A stretch of DNA of 64,000 nt from an uncultured Dermabacteraceae bacterium (GTDB taxonomy: Bacteria > Actinomycetota > Actinomycetes > Actinomycetales > Dermabacteraceae), in NCBI GenBank assembly GCA_946223075.1, contig CAMILZ010000006.1, positions 37,280 to 101,279 of the forward strand. The letters run 5' to 3'. The position numbers and the translations under genes are program-made. Every line of letters starts with the position of its first letter. The stretch's first letter is position 1. Below are positions 52,771 through 61,705 of this stretch, in pieces. The notes below the pieces were generated by a model, which ran no database searches, was not told the origin of the DNA, and was given only the letters and a program-made list of their open reading frames with translations.

Positions 52771-53826
52771 ATGAGCACACTCGACCTCGCCGTCATCCCC
52801 GGAGATGGGATCGGGCAGGAAGTCGTTCCCGAGGGCCTCAAGGTTCTTCGGGCGGCACTCGAAGGCACGGGGCGTGACCTCGTCACGACCGACTACGACC
52901 TCGGAGCGAGCCGCTGGCACGAGACCGGCGAGACCCTCACGGACGCCGACCTCGAGGCGCTCAAGCGCCACGACGCCCTGTTGCTAGGCGCCGTCGGACA
53001 CCCGAGCGTGCCCTCGGGCGTACTCGAGCGCGGGCTCTTGCTCAAGCTGCGTTTCGCGTTCGAGCACTATGTGAACCTCCGCCCCACGACCCTCTTCCCG
53101 CACGTCGCTTCTCCGCTCGCGAACCCCGGAGACGTCAACTTCGTCGTCGTGCGCGAGGGAACCGAGGGTGCGTACGTCGGTGCTGGCGGTTCTCTTCGCG
53201 AAGGCGGGGCGCACGAGGTCGCAACCGAGGTCTCGATCAACACTGCCCACGGTGTCGAGCGCGCCGTGCGCTATGCGTTCGATCTTGCCAAGAAGCGTCG
53301 AAAGAAGCTCACGCTCGTGCACAAGCACAATGTTCTCGTGCACGTGGGGCGCCTGTGGAAGCGCGTCGTGGACGAGGTCGCCGCGGAATACCCCGACGTC
53401 GAGGTCGATTACTCGCACATCGACGCGATGATGATCTATCTCGTGCAGGACCCCTCGCGCTTCGACGTGATCGTCACCGACAATCTCTTCGGCGACATCA
53501 TCACCGACCTCGCTGGTGCGATCTCGGGCGGAATCGGACTTTCGGCTTCCGGCAACCTCAACCCTTCGGGCGAGTTCCCCTCGATGTTCGAGCCCGTGCA
53601 CGGGAGCGCCCCGGATATCGCGGGTAAGGGCATCGCGAATCCCGCCGCAACGATCCTCTCGGTTGCCCTCCTTCTCGAGTCGATTGGCGAGGACGATGCT
53701 GCGCGCAAGGTCCGTGAAGCCGTGACGGAGGACCTCGCGAACAATCCGGGCTCGACGCGTACGTGCGTCGAGGTTGGGGACGCGATTGCGAAGGCTGTGC
53801 GAGAAAAGGTGAGTGCAGCCTCGTAA
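52771..53826 (+). CDS. leuB: 3-isopropylmalate dehydrogenase
   Basis: LeuB oxidatively decarboxylates 3-isopropylmalate in leucine synthesis and can act on 3-methylmalate in the citramalate route to isoleucine. The 351-aa protein has IPGDGIGQEV, GAVGHPS, the VVREGTEGAY substrate loop, and the metal-binding DNLFGDIITDLA block. The ATG at 52771 follows AAGGAG; the frame opens at 52666. leuA, leuC and leuD are not in the window. Confidence 0.94.
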   Translation: MSTLDLAVIPGDGIGQEVVPEGLKVLRAALEGTGRDLVTTDYDLGASRWHETGETLTDADLEALKRHDALLLGAVGHPSVPSGVLERGLLLKLRFAFEHYVNLRPTTLFPHVASPLANPGDVNFVVVREGTEGAYVGAGGSLREGGAHEVATEVSINTAHGVERAVRYAFDLAKKRRKKLTLVHKHNVLVHVGRLWKRVVDEVAAEYPDVEVDYSHIDAMMIYLVQDPSRFDVIVTDNLFGDIITDLAGAISGGIGLSASGNLNPSGEFPSMFEPVHGSAPDIAGKGIANPAATILSVALLLESIGEDDAARKVREAVTEDLANNPGSTRTCVEVGDAIAKAVREKVSAAS

Positions 53827-53869
53827 ACTGGGGGAATCCACGGAAAGCATGTGAGAGGAAAGAAAGCCC

Positions 53870-54952
53870 ATGGGTGAGTACCGCGCAAGTTCGGCTCCGC
53901 GTCGAAACTCGAGCAAAGAGCGCGAGCGGATTCTCAAGGCCCCTGGATTCGGTGACAACTTCACCGACTACATGGCCCACCAGCGCTGGACCGAAGCCGA
54001 AGGGTGGGGCGAGGGGGAGATCCTCCCGTACGGCCCCCTTTCGCTTGAACCCGCCGCGGCGGTGTTTCACTACGCCCAGGAGATTTTCGAGGGTCTCAAG
54101 GCCTTCCGGCACGCCGACGGCAGCGTGTGGACCTTCCGCCCCGAGAAGAATGCCGCGCGCATTCAGAATTCGGCGCGACGTCTCGCACTCCCCGAGATCT
54201 CGACCGAGGATTTCCTCGCGTCGCTTCGCGGCGTCGTGAGCGCGGATGAACCCTGGGTTCCGGAGGGTGGCGAAACGAGCCTCTACCTCCGCCCCTTCAT
54301 GTTCGCCTCGGAAAACTTTCTCGGCGTGCGCGCCGCACGCACCGTCGACTACTACGTGATTGCCTCGCCCGCGGGCAACTACTTCCCGCGTGGCATTCAG
54401 CCGCTCGTCGTGTGGGTCTCGCCGCTTGCGGCGCGCGCGGGGCGCGGCGGCACGGGCTTCGCGAAGTGTGGCGGCAACTACGCGAGTTCGCTGCAAGGCA
54501 AGTACGAAGCGGCCGAGAAGGGCGCCGACGAGGTGATGTTCCTCGACTCGGAGACCCACACGAACATCGACGAGCTCTCGGGCATGAACATCTTCGTGGT
54601 CTATAGCGATGGCCGCATTGTCACCCCGACCCTCACGGGCTCGATCCTTCCGGGTGTGACGCGCGATTCGATCCTCACACTCGCGGCCGATCGCGGACTT
54701 CGCCCGAGCGAAGAGCCCGTCAACTACGAAGCCCTCACGGCAGATATTGCCGAAGGCAGCGTGACGGAAATGTTCGCGTGCGGCACCGCCGCGGTGATCA
54801 ACCCGATCGGTGAGCTGCGCGACGAAAAGTCGACGTGGACGATCGGCGATGGCGGAAGCGGCGAGGTGACGATGTCGCTGCGCGAGGAACTCACGGGTAT
54901 CCAGTACGGCCGTGTCGACGATCGCCACGGCTGGCTCACGCGCCTCGTCTAG
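53870..54952 (+). CDS. ilvE: branched-chain amino acid aminotransferase
   Basis: This PLP enzyme interconverts Val, Leu and Ile with their 2-keto acids. The 360-aa protein belongs to fold-type IV, with the PLP lysine K199 in FAKCGGNYASS, the EIFEGLKAFRH block near residue 70 and the phosphate-binding loop TGSILPGVTRDS. It is the actinobacterial/eukaryotic-like longer form. It lies 43 bp after leuB. Confidence 0.95.
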   Translation: MGEYRASSAPRRNSSKERERILKAPGFGDNFTDYMAHQRWTEAEGWGEGEILPYGPLSLEPAAAVFHYAQEIFEGLKAFRHADGSVWTFRPEKNAARIQNSARRLALPEISTEDFLASLRGVVSADEPWVPEGGETSLYLRPFMFASENFLGVRAARTVDYYVIASPAGNYFPRGIQPLVVWVSPLAARAGRGGTGFAKCGGNYASSLQGKYEAAEKGADEVMFLDSETHTNIDELSGMNIFVVYSDGRIVTPTLTGSILPGVTRDSILTLAADRGLRPSEEPVNYEALTADIAEGSVTEMFACGTAAVINPIGELRDEKSTWTIGDGGSGEVTMSLREELTGIQYGRVDDRHGWLTRLV

Positions 54953-54994
54953 TTCACCGTTCTCGCTTTTCTGCACCACCCGGAGGCCACGGCA

Positions 54995-56608
54995 GTGTTT
55001 CACCTCTACGACACGACTCTTCGCGACGGCTCCCAGCAGGAGGGCCTCACGCTGAGTGTTGAGGACAAGCTCCAGGTTGCGAGGCTCCTCGACGAGCTCG
55101 GCGTGACCTATATCGAGGGTGGCTGGCCAGGCGCGGTCCCGAAGGACACCGAGTTCTTCGCGCGTGCCACAAGCGAGCTTTCGCTCGCGAATGCGCGCCT
55201 CGCGGCCTTCGGTGCGACCCGCAAAAAGGATTCCGTGGCGAAGGACGACCCTCAGCTGCAGGCGCTCGTGAATTCGGGTGCCCCGACGGTCACGCTCGTC
55301 GCGAAAGCCGATCTGCGGCACGTTGAGGCGGCGCTTTGCACGAGCGCCGAGGAGAACCTCGCGATGGTACGCGAGAGCATCGAGTTCCTTCGCGGGTGCG
55401 ACCGCGAGGTGTTTATCGATGCCGAGCACTTCTTCGATGGCTACGCGTACGATGCCGACTATGCCGTGAGCGTCGTGGCCGAGGCCCTGCGCGCGGGGGC
55501 CGCGATGGTGATCCTGTGCGACACGAACGGCGGTATGCTCCCGCATCAGGTGAGCGCAATTTACGCGGATGTGCGAGCGCGGCTCGAGGGGGAAGGGCTC
55601 GATCCGGATCTCCTCGGCGCCCACATGCACAACGATTCGGGTTGTGCGATCGCGAATACCATCGCCGCTGTCGAGGCCGGCGCGGTCCACGTGCAGGGCT
55701 GCGTCAATGGCTACGGCGAACGCACGGGCAACGCCGACCTCGTTCCGGTTCTCGCGAATCTGCAGCTCAAGCTCGGCCGCACGCTCGTGACGGACGAGCA
55801 GCTCGGTGACGCGACGCGGATCGCGCACGCGATCGCGGAGGTCGTGAACATTCCCGCTCCGGCGCGAGCCCCGTACGTAGGGGCGAGCGCTTTTGCCCAT
55901 AAGGCCGGTCTCCACGCAAGCGCGATCCGGGTTGATCCCGACCTGTATCAGCACATGGATCCCACGGTCGTGGGCAACGATATGCGCATGATCATCTCCG
56001 ACATGGCGGGCAAGGCCTCGATCGAACTCAAGGGCCGCGAGCTCGGCTACGACCTCTCGAGCGAAGACGCGATTCTTGCGAGGCTTGCGGACACCGTCAA
56101 GGGCCGCGAGGCCGAGGGGTACAGTTACGAGGCTGCCGACGCCTCCTTCGAAATGCTCGTGCTCCACGTGCTCGGGGACTTGCCCACCTACGTTGAGGTC
56201 GAGTCGTGGCGCACATCGTCGCATCAGTTCCGCGATGGCTCTCTCGAATCGGAAGCGACGGTGCGCCTGAGTACGGCGCCCGATCACCGCAGCGTGACGA
56301 TCGCCGAGGGCAATGGCCCCGTGAATGCGCTCGATAAAGCGCTGCGAGAAGCGCTCATGGATACCTACCCCGAGATCGCGTCGTTCGCCCTCGTGGACTT
56401 CAAGGTGCGCATCCTCGACTCGCAGCAGGGAACGGACGCGACGACCCGCGTCCTCGTCACGAGTCAGGCGCCGTTTGGGCGCTTCACGACGGTTGGCGTG
56501 GGCCCGAACATTATCGAGGCCTCGTGGGAGGCGCTCTTCGACGCGTACTGGTACGGCCTCCACAAGCTTGCCGTGGCACCCGCGCACAAGAGCGATACCG
56601 CGCGCTAG
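54995..56608 (+). CDS. cimA: (R)-citramalate synthase
   Basis: CimA condenses pyruvate and acetyl-CoA to citramalate, leading via LeuCD and LeuB to 2-oxobutyrate for isoleucine. The 537-aa protein of the IPMS family has the catalytic DTTLRDGSQQEG motif, HMHNDSGCAIAN metal histidines, GCVNGYGERTGNADL, and a C-terminal allosteric domain. The length and GYGERTGNADL fit citramalate synthase rather than LeuA. The GTG has CGGAGG upstream. Its stop shares the CTAG sequence with the convergent EIIA gene. Confidence 0.9.
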   Translation: MFHLYDTTLRDGSQQEGLTLSVEDKLQVARLLDELGVTYIEGGWPGAVPKDTEFFARATSELSLANARLAAFGATRKKDSVAKDDPQLQALVNSGAPTVTLVAKADLRHVEAALCTSAEENLAMVRESIEFLRGCDREVFIDAEHFFDGYAYDADYAVSVVAEALRAGAAMVILCDTNGGMLPHQVSAIYADVRARLEGEGLDPDLLGAHMHNDSGCAIANTIAAVEAGAVHVQGCVNGYGERTGNADLVPVLANLQLKLGRTLVTDEQLGDATRIAHAIAEVVNIPAPARAPYVGASAFAHKAGLHASAIRVDPDLYQHMDPTVVGNDMRMIISDMAGKASIELKGRELGYDLSSEDAILARLADTVKGREAEGYSYEAADASFEMLVLHVLGDLPTYVEVESWRTSSHQFRDGSLESEATVRLSTAPDHRSVTIAEGNGPVNALDKALREALMDTYPEIASFALVDFKVRILDSQQGTDATTRVLVTSQAPFGRFTTVGVGPNIIEASWEALFDAYWYGLHKLAVAPAHKSDTAR

Positions 56609-57063
56609 AGCAGCGTTTCGAGGGCGCGTCGTGCGCTTTCGGCGGTGCCGGCCTCGAGCTGCATGCGCCGCCCAGCGTCTGAGAGCACGCCGAGGAGCTT
56701 GTCGAGTGCCTCCACTTGGCCCGTGCGCATGCCCGCGACGATGAACACCGCGAGGCGCACCTCAAGCGGGGCGGCGTCGGAATCACCCATCGCACCGAAG
56801 GCGAGTGGCTGCTCGAGCCGGGCGAACACGAAGGCATCCCGAAGTGTGTGCTCGCGATCGGCATGGGGGATCGCCGCGGGAGGTGTGAGCGGCAGGCCCG
56901 TGGGGAAGCGTTCCTCCCGGAGGATCACGGCGCCGCGCCACGAGGGCTTCACGCAGCCGCTCTCCTCAAGGCGCGTAGCAACGGCGCCTGCGAGCGCGGC
57001 GAAGGTCGCGCACTCTTCCCTCGCGACGTCGAGGACGAGGATGAGGGGGGCGCTCACCGCCAC
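56605..57063 (-). CDS. PTS EIIA-like protein (fructose/galactitol type)
   Basis: EIIA domains carry a phosphohistidine in sugar transport or regulation. The 152-aa protein has the likely active histidine H67 in PPAAIPHADREH and the family pattern around it. No EIIB or EIIC gene is nearby, so it may be regulatory or serve a distant transporter. The start is ambiguous: GTG at 57063 or GTG at 57057, the latter in a GTGA overlap with the helicase stop. Coupling to the helicase gene is clear either way. Confidence 0.8.
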   Translation of the reverse strand: MAVSAPLILVLDVAREECATFAALAGAVATRLEESGCVKPSWRGAVILREERFPTGLPLTPPAAIPHADREHTLRDAFVFARLEQPLAFGAMGDSDAAPLEVRLAVFIVAGMRTGQVEALDKLLGVLSDAGRRMQLEAGTAESARRALETLL

Positions 57064-59609
57064 GGTGCTTTCACGAGATCGCCCACGTATTCGAGCGTCA
57101 AGGCGAGTTCTCCGTCCTCGTCGGTCTGCTCGAGATCCACGGTCGCTTGCATGACGAAGTCGTTGTCGCCTTCGGGGTCCACGATCGTTTGCGTCACGAG
57201 CCAGCGTTTGGACTCCTGCTCGAGGCGCAAGTACTGGCTCTTGCGCGCATAGTCCTCGATCACGACGTGGTCATGGGCATCGTAGAAGTCGTCCATGGCC
57301 TCGCCCCAGCGGTCGGCGTTCCATCCGCTTTCGCCGTCGAGCTCACCGAGCTGTTCCTCGCGTTCGAACGCGAAATCCTCGACGCGCCGCCACATCGCGG
57401 CTCGCACCATTTGCGTGAGAACCTTGGTCTGCGCGCTCAAAGAACGAGGCGAATCGGGGCGCACCTCGCTCGCGGCGTCTTCAGTGTCGTCGGGGTTGGT
57501 GAGTGCCTCCCACTCATCAAGCAGCGAGGAGTCAACGCCGCGTACGAGCACGCCGAGCCACTCGATCACATCCTCGAGCTCTTCGGTGCGTAGCTCGACG
57601 GGGAGTGTGCGCCGCAGGGCCTGGTAGGCGTCGGAAAGATAGCGCAGAACGATGCCCTCGGAGCGCATGAGCTTATAGCGCGAAACAAACTCGCTGAACG
57701 TCGCGCCCGTCTCGTAGAACTCGCGCACGATTTTCTTGGGGGAGAGGTCGTGCATGTTGGTCCACGGGCGATTCTTCGCATAGATCTCGAGGGCCGCCGT
57801 GAGTTCTTCCTCGAGGGGTTTCGGCCACGTGACCTCGTCGAGGCGCGCCATGCGTTCGGTGTATTCCACGCCGTCGGCCTTGAGCTCGGCGAGCAGGGCG
57901 CTCTTTTCGGCATTTTGCTGAGCGAGGAGAATCTGGAACGGGTCTTCGAGAATCGCCTCGATAATCGAGACCGAGTCCATCGTGAGGGTGGGGGAGTCCT
58001 CGTCGAGGATGTCGAGGGCCGCGATCGCGAACGCCGCGAGCGGCTGGTTCATCTGGAAGTCCCACTGAAGGTCGTCGACGAGCGTGATGGTGCGGCCGAG
58101 GTGGTCGGGCTCGTCGCGAGCCGTAATGATGTCCGATTCCTTGAGGCCGCGGAATAGCTCAAGGGCACGGCGCTTGAGTGCGAACTTCTGCGCGCGCGTC
58201 TGGTGACTTTCGTCGATCAGATGCTGGGCTGCCTTGAGCGCGCTGCCCGGGCGGGACATGAGCGCGAGCAGGATCGCGCTCGTCATCGTCATGTGGGGTT
58301 TCAGTTCCGACGGTTGCTCTTCACTAAGCTTCCTCAGGTTCTCCTCGGTCCAGTTCACACGCCCCTCGGGAACCCGCATTTTCGGTTCGCGCTGCTTTTT
58401 CTTCGCGTTGTTCGGCTTCGATCCGCTTTCGGCGCGCTTCGCGAAGCGCTCCTTTTCCTTTTCGAACTCGACGGCCCATTCGGGGGCCTGCACGACGACG
58501 TGCCCCACGGTGTCGTAGCCCGCGCGTCCGGCACGGCCCGCGATCTGGAGGAACTCGCGCGTGTTGAGGAGGCGCTGGCGGCGCCCGTCGAACTTCGTAA
58601 GGCCCGTCATGAGGACGGTGCGGATGGGGACATTGATGCCCACGCCGAGCGTGTCGGTGCCCGCGATGACCTTGAGAAGGCCCGATTGTGCGAGGCGCTC
58701 GACGAGGCGGCGGTACTTCGGGAGCATGCCCGCGTGGTGCACGCCGATGCCCTCGCGCACGAGTTTCGAGAGGATCGAGCCGAAACCGCGCGAGAAGCGG
58801 AAATCACCGATGAGCTCGCGGATTTTGTCCTTCTCCTCGCGCGTGAGGATCTTCGTGCCGAGAAGGTGCTGCGCTTGTTCGAGCGCATCCTTTTGCGTGA
58901 AGTGGACGATGTAGACGGGGGCGTCCCGGTTCTCGAGGATCTCTTTGATCGTCTCGGGGAGGTCGGTCGTCGCCCAACGGAAATCGAGGGGAACGGGCCT
59001 TGTGGCGTTCGCGATTGTGCTCACGCTCCGGCCCGTGCGTTCTTCGAGATCCTTCTCGAAGAAGCTCACGTCGCCAAGGGTCGCGCTCATGAGGATGAAC
59101 TGCGTGCGGGGGAGTTCGATGAGGGGGACTTGCCAGGCCCAGCCGCGCTGCGAATCGTCGTAAAAGTGGAATTCGTCCATGACGACGAGGCCAACGTCGC
59201 TCGTCTCGCCGTCGCGAAGGGCATGGTTCGCGAGGATCTCTGCCGTGCACACGATGATCGGTGCCTCGTGGTTGACCGACGAATCGCCCGTCATCATGCC
59301 CACGGACTCCGCGCCAAACATCGAGACGATCTCGAAGAACTTCTCGCTCACGAGCGCCTTGATCGGGGCCGTGTAGTACGCCTTTTCCCCGCGTGCCACA
59401 GCAGCGTAGAGCGCCGCATACGCGATCGTCGTCTTCCCCGAGCCCGTGGGCGTCGCGGCGATCACATGGTCGCCGGCGGCGATCGCGAGAAGCGCTTCCT
59501 CTTGATGGGGGTAAAGCGTGCGGCCTATTTCGGCTTGCGCCGCGGTGAAGCCTTCAACGATCGCGTCTTCGCTCGAGTCCGTGGGGAGAAAATCGTGGAG
59601 AAGTGGCAT
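57054..59609 (-). CDS. Ski2-like DEAD/DEAH-box helicase with DUF3516-like C-terminal region
   Basis: The 851-aa superfamily 2 helicase has Walker A PTGSGKT (K59), the DEFH box in VVMDEFHFYDD, motif III LMSATLGD, the HHAGMLPKYRR segment and motif VI QIAGRAGRAGYD. The order and the GVHHAGM motif place it with Ski2/Mtr4-type RNA helicases. The C-terminal 400 residues match the helical region called DUF3516 in Actinobacteria. A role in RNA turnover is inference. The ATG follows GGAGG. It overlaps the EIIA-like gene. Confidence 0.9.
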   Translation of the reverse strand: MPLLHDFLPTDSSEDAIVEGFTAAQAEIGRTLYPHQEEALLAIAAGDHVIAATPTGSGKTTIAYAALYAAVARGEKAYYTAPIKALVSEKFFEIVSMFGAESVGMMTGDSSVNHEAPIIVCTAEILANHALRDGETSDVGLVVMDEFHFYDDSQRGWAWQVPLIELPRTQFILMSATLGDVSFFEKDLEERTGRSVSTIANATRPVPLDFRWATTDLPETIKEILENRDAPVYIVHFTQKDALEQAQHLLGTKILTREEKDKIRELIGDFRFSRGFGSILSKLVREGIGVHHAGMLPKYRRLVERLAQSGLLKVIAGTDTLGVGINVPIRTVLMTGLTKFDGRRQRLLNTREFLQIAGRAGRAGYDTVGHVVVQAPEWAVEFEKEKERFAKRAESGSKPNNAKKKQREPKMRVPEGRVNWTEENLRKLSEEQPSELKPHMTMTSAILLALMSRPGSALKAAQHLIDESHQTRAQKFALKRRALELFRGLKESDIITARDEPDHLGRTITLVDDLQWDFQMNQPLAAFAIAALDILDEDSPTLTMDSVSIIEAILEDPFQILLAQQNAEKSALLAELKADGVEYTERMARLDEVTWPKPLEEELTAALEIYAKNRPWTNMHDLSPKKIVREFYETGATFSEFVSRYKLMRSEGIVLRYLSDAYQALRRTLPVELRTEELEDVIEWLGVLVRGVDSSLLDEWEALTNPDDTEDAASEVRPDSPRSLSAQTKVLTQMVRAAMWRRVEDFAFEREEQLGELDGESGWNADRWGEAMDDFYDAHDHVVIEDYARKSQYLRLEQESKRWLVTQTIVDPEGDNDFVMQATVDLEQTDEDGELALTLEYVGDLVKAPWR

Positions 59610-59643
59610 GCCTCCATTGTGTCAGCCCGGCAGTGGCCACCCA

Positions 59644-60477
59644 CTATTCTGCGGCAGGTTCTGCGTGAGGGATCTCGAGTTCCGCGACGACCGGCAGGTG
59701 ATCCGAGGCGTGAGTGCGATGAGTCTTAGCCGAGACGGGCCGGATATCGCGGCTCGCGAGAATGTAATCGATGCGCCTCGCGGGTATGGGGAGCACGGGG
59801 TTCGTGCGGCCAAGAAAACGCTTCGCGAGCGGGAAACGGTGCGTAGCGGCCCACACGTCGGTGAGACCCTTCGTGAAAACCGCATAGTCACGAACCTGCG
59901 AAGGTGCGGCGTTGAGGTCACCCACGAGGACCGCCGGCTCGCTTCCGGCAAAGGCCACCTCGCGCGCCGCCCGGAACTGTGCGCGGCGAGCCCTCGCGGA
60001 GCCGAGAGCGAGGTGCGTGACCGAAAACGAGAACGGCACGCCTTCCGCATCGATGCGGGTACGAAGCACCGCCCGACGCTCGATAAGGCGATTCTCGGGA
60101 AGACGAGCCATGTGTGATTCGAGAATCGGAAAACGCGAAAGCACCGCAATCCCGTACTGGCGGCGCGTACTGATCCCCACGCGCTCGACGGAGCGCCGCG
60201 ATGGATCCAGATCAATCGTGGGCGCGAACTGCGCGTGCATATCGAGTCGATCCGCAAGCCACGCCGCCTGATCCACGAAATCTGAGCGAGTGCCGAAGAA
60301 GCGATCGACCTCCTGAAGGCCGATCACGTCGGCTTCGAGAGCGTCAAGCGCATGCGCGGTCGATTCGAGATCGAGAACGTTTCGGGAGTTTGCGCCGTGA
60401 TGAATATTGAAGGTCGCAACGCGCACGCGAGCGCCGGACGCTGCTGGGGACTGTGGCGGGTGTGACGAAGGGGGCAT
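59644..60477 (-). CDS. endonuclease/exonuclease/phosphatase (EEP) family protein
   Basis: The 277-aa protein shows the EEP fold motifs in order: FNIHHG, VIGLQEVDR (metal glutamate), a THLALG strand, GDLNA and the final SDHLPV with the catalytic histidine. Members include nucleases, sphingomyelinases and inositol phosphatases, so the substrate is open. No signal peptide is seen, which favours an intracellular role. The ATG at 60477 is chosen over an upstream in-frame codon at 60507. It is 34 bp upstream of the helicase gene on the same strand. Confidence 0.87.
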   Translation of the reverse strand: MPPSSHPPQSPAASGARVRVATFNIHHGANSRNVLDLESTAHALDALEADVIGLQEVDRFFGTRSDFVDQAAWLADRLDMHAQFAPTIDLDPSRRSVERVGISTRRQYGIAVLSRFPILESHMARLPENRLIERRAVLRTRIDAEGVPFSFSVTHLALGSARARRAQFRAAREVAFAGSEPAVLVGDLNAAPSQVRDYAVFTKGLTDVWAATHRFPLAKRFLGRTNPVLPIPARRIDYILASRDIRPVSAKTHRTHASDHLPVVAELEIPHAEPAAE

Positions 60478-60573
60478 GACACCATTGTGCCTTGTCTCAC
60501 CGCACAATCACGACGTCCATGTCGGGGGTGTCCGAATTCCGGTACGGCGATGAGGCCCCGCCGAGCCACGCGT

Positions 60574-61569
60574 TCATGCGTGCACGGTCTCGGCGAAAAG
60601 TGGGGCGAGCGGATCAAGAACCGTGAGAATGCGAGCGCGCAGCGCATCGGAGCGCTCGGCGAGCGCACGCTGGCGACGCACATACTCCTCCTTGCCCTCC
60701 GCAGTTTCGATCGCCACAACCCCGTAGCCGTAACTGCGGCAATCGTACGGAGAGGCCTCCATATCGAGGATCCGCAGGTCCAGGGCATGCTCGAAGCAGT
60801 CAAGCGCAATCTCGCTCGGAAGCAAGGGGGCGAGCTTCATCGACCACTTATAGAGATCCATGCCCACGTGAAGGCACGCGGGATCATCGCGCATGGGCTG
60901 CGTCGCCCGCGTAGGACGCGAAGCATTGAACGGGACCGCCTCGGGCGTGAAGAAGCGAAACGCGTCGATGTGCGAGCACACGAGGCGGTTCTCTTCGACG
61001 ACACGATTCGTCTCCTCTGCACCGAGGCGCAAGGGAAGCGACTCGTGGCGTTTCTCGCCCGGACCAAGCCGGTACACCATCGCCCACTCGTGAAGACCAA
61101 AGCACGAAAAGTTCCCGGGCTTCTCGGCGAAACTCGAATTCGTGAGCAACCGGTGAATCCAGTAGGCGGCATCGCCACGCTCGCGCACAAATCGCTCGAG
61201 ATCCGCCGTGCGCACCTCGCCCGTCGCGCCGCCGGCCGAATTTCGAGTGTCGCGATACCAGCGCCGGCAACCGTCGGATCTCACATCCCCTTGCCCCCGA
61301 AGATCCGCATCGGCCGAGGTCTCGTACCCCACCTGCCAGCCCGGGTGCCAGCGCCGAAGCTGCCCCGGGCTAAAGGGGTAGTACGTGTGCAAAAAGTCCT
61401 CGATCGGGGGCTTTTCACCCCGAGCCTTCCGCTCGCGATGAGGGGCACTCAAACGATCGGCGCGCGCCTCGTGAGCCTCACGCGCACGCTGCGCATCCCC
61501 CGCCGACAGCACCGTGAGGGGGCGCTCGAGCGCAGACAACGAATCGAAACGAGGGGAAGAAGAAAGCAC
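60574..61569 (-). CDS. orphan 331-aa protein, often labelled 3-methyladenine DNA glycosylase in Actinobacteria
   Basis: The protein contains the conserved stretch PPIEDFLHTYYPFSPGQLRR followed by WHPGW, an actinobacterial family that databases commonly call 3-methyladenine DNA glycosylase. I see no helix-hairpin-helix/Asp motif of AlkA-type enzymes and no AAG or TAG signature, so the label is doubtful. It is rich in Arg, Tyr, His and Trp with several Cys. The GTG start lies 6 nt after a TAGGCT box, as in nucS, with no ribosome binding site. Confidence 0.72.
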   Translation of the reverse strand: MLSSSPRFDSLSALERPLTVLSAGDAQRAREAHEARADRLSAPHRERKARGEKPPIEDFLHTYYPFSPGQLRRWHPGWQVGYETSADADLRGQGDVRSDGCRRWYRDTRNSAGGATGEVRTADLERFVRERGDAAYWIHRLLTNSSFAEKPGNFSCFGLHEWAMVYRLGPGEKRHESLPLRLGAEETNRVVEENRLVCSHIDAFRFFTPEAVPFNASRPTRATQPMRDDPACLHVGMDLYKWSMKLAPLLPSEIALDCFEHALDLRILDMEASPYDCRSYGYGVVAIETAEGKEEYVRRQRALAERSDALRARILTVLDPLAPLFAETVHA

Positions 61570-61575
61570 GGCACA

Positions 61576-61581
61576 AGCCTA
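61576..61581 (-). promoter_or_regulatory. -10 box of a leaderless transcript for the 331-aa gene
   Basis: TAGGCT on the minus strand stands 6 nt before the GTG start, the same hexamer and spacing as at nucS. No ribosome binding site or clear -35 element is seen. Confidence 0.6.
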
Positions 61582-61692
61582 CGTGCACGGACCACGTGCG
61601 CCACGACGCGCTCGCGGGCCGTGGATGTGAAGAAAGGGTGTGGGGTGGTCAAGGGCATAGGGTGAGCGCCCGTGAGAGTCGAAAGCCCCTAC

Positions 61693-61698
61693 TAGACT
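61693..61698 (+). promoter_or_regulatory. -10 box of a leaderless transcript for the FAH-family gene
   Basis: TAGACT lies 7 nt before the ATG. The bases between are G and C only, so transcription would start at or next to the initiation codon. No -35 box is clear. Confidence 0.6.
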
Positions 61699-61705
61699 GG
61701 GGGCC

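Noticed and set aside
53558..56587. 1009-codon open frame on the minus strand opposite leuB, ilvE and cimA
   Set aside because: It covers three convincing plus-strand genes; the long frame arises from biased third positions, and the composition (Arg/His/Val-rich) is typical of a shadow.
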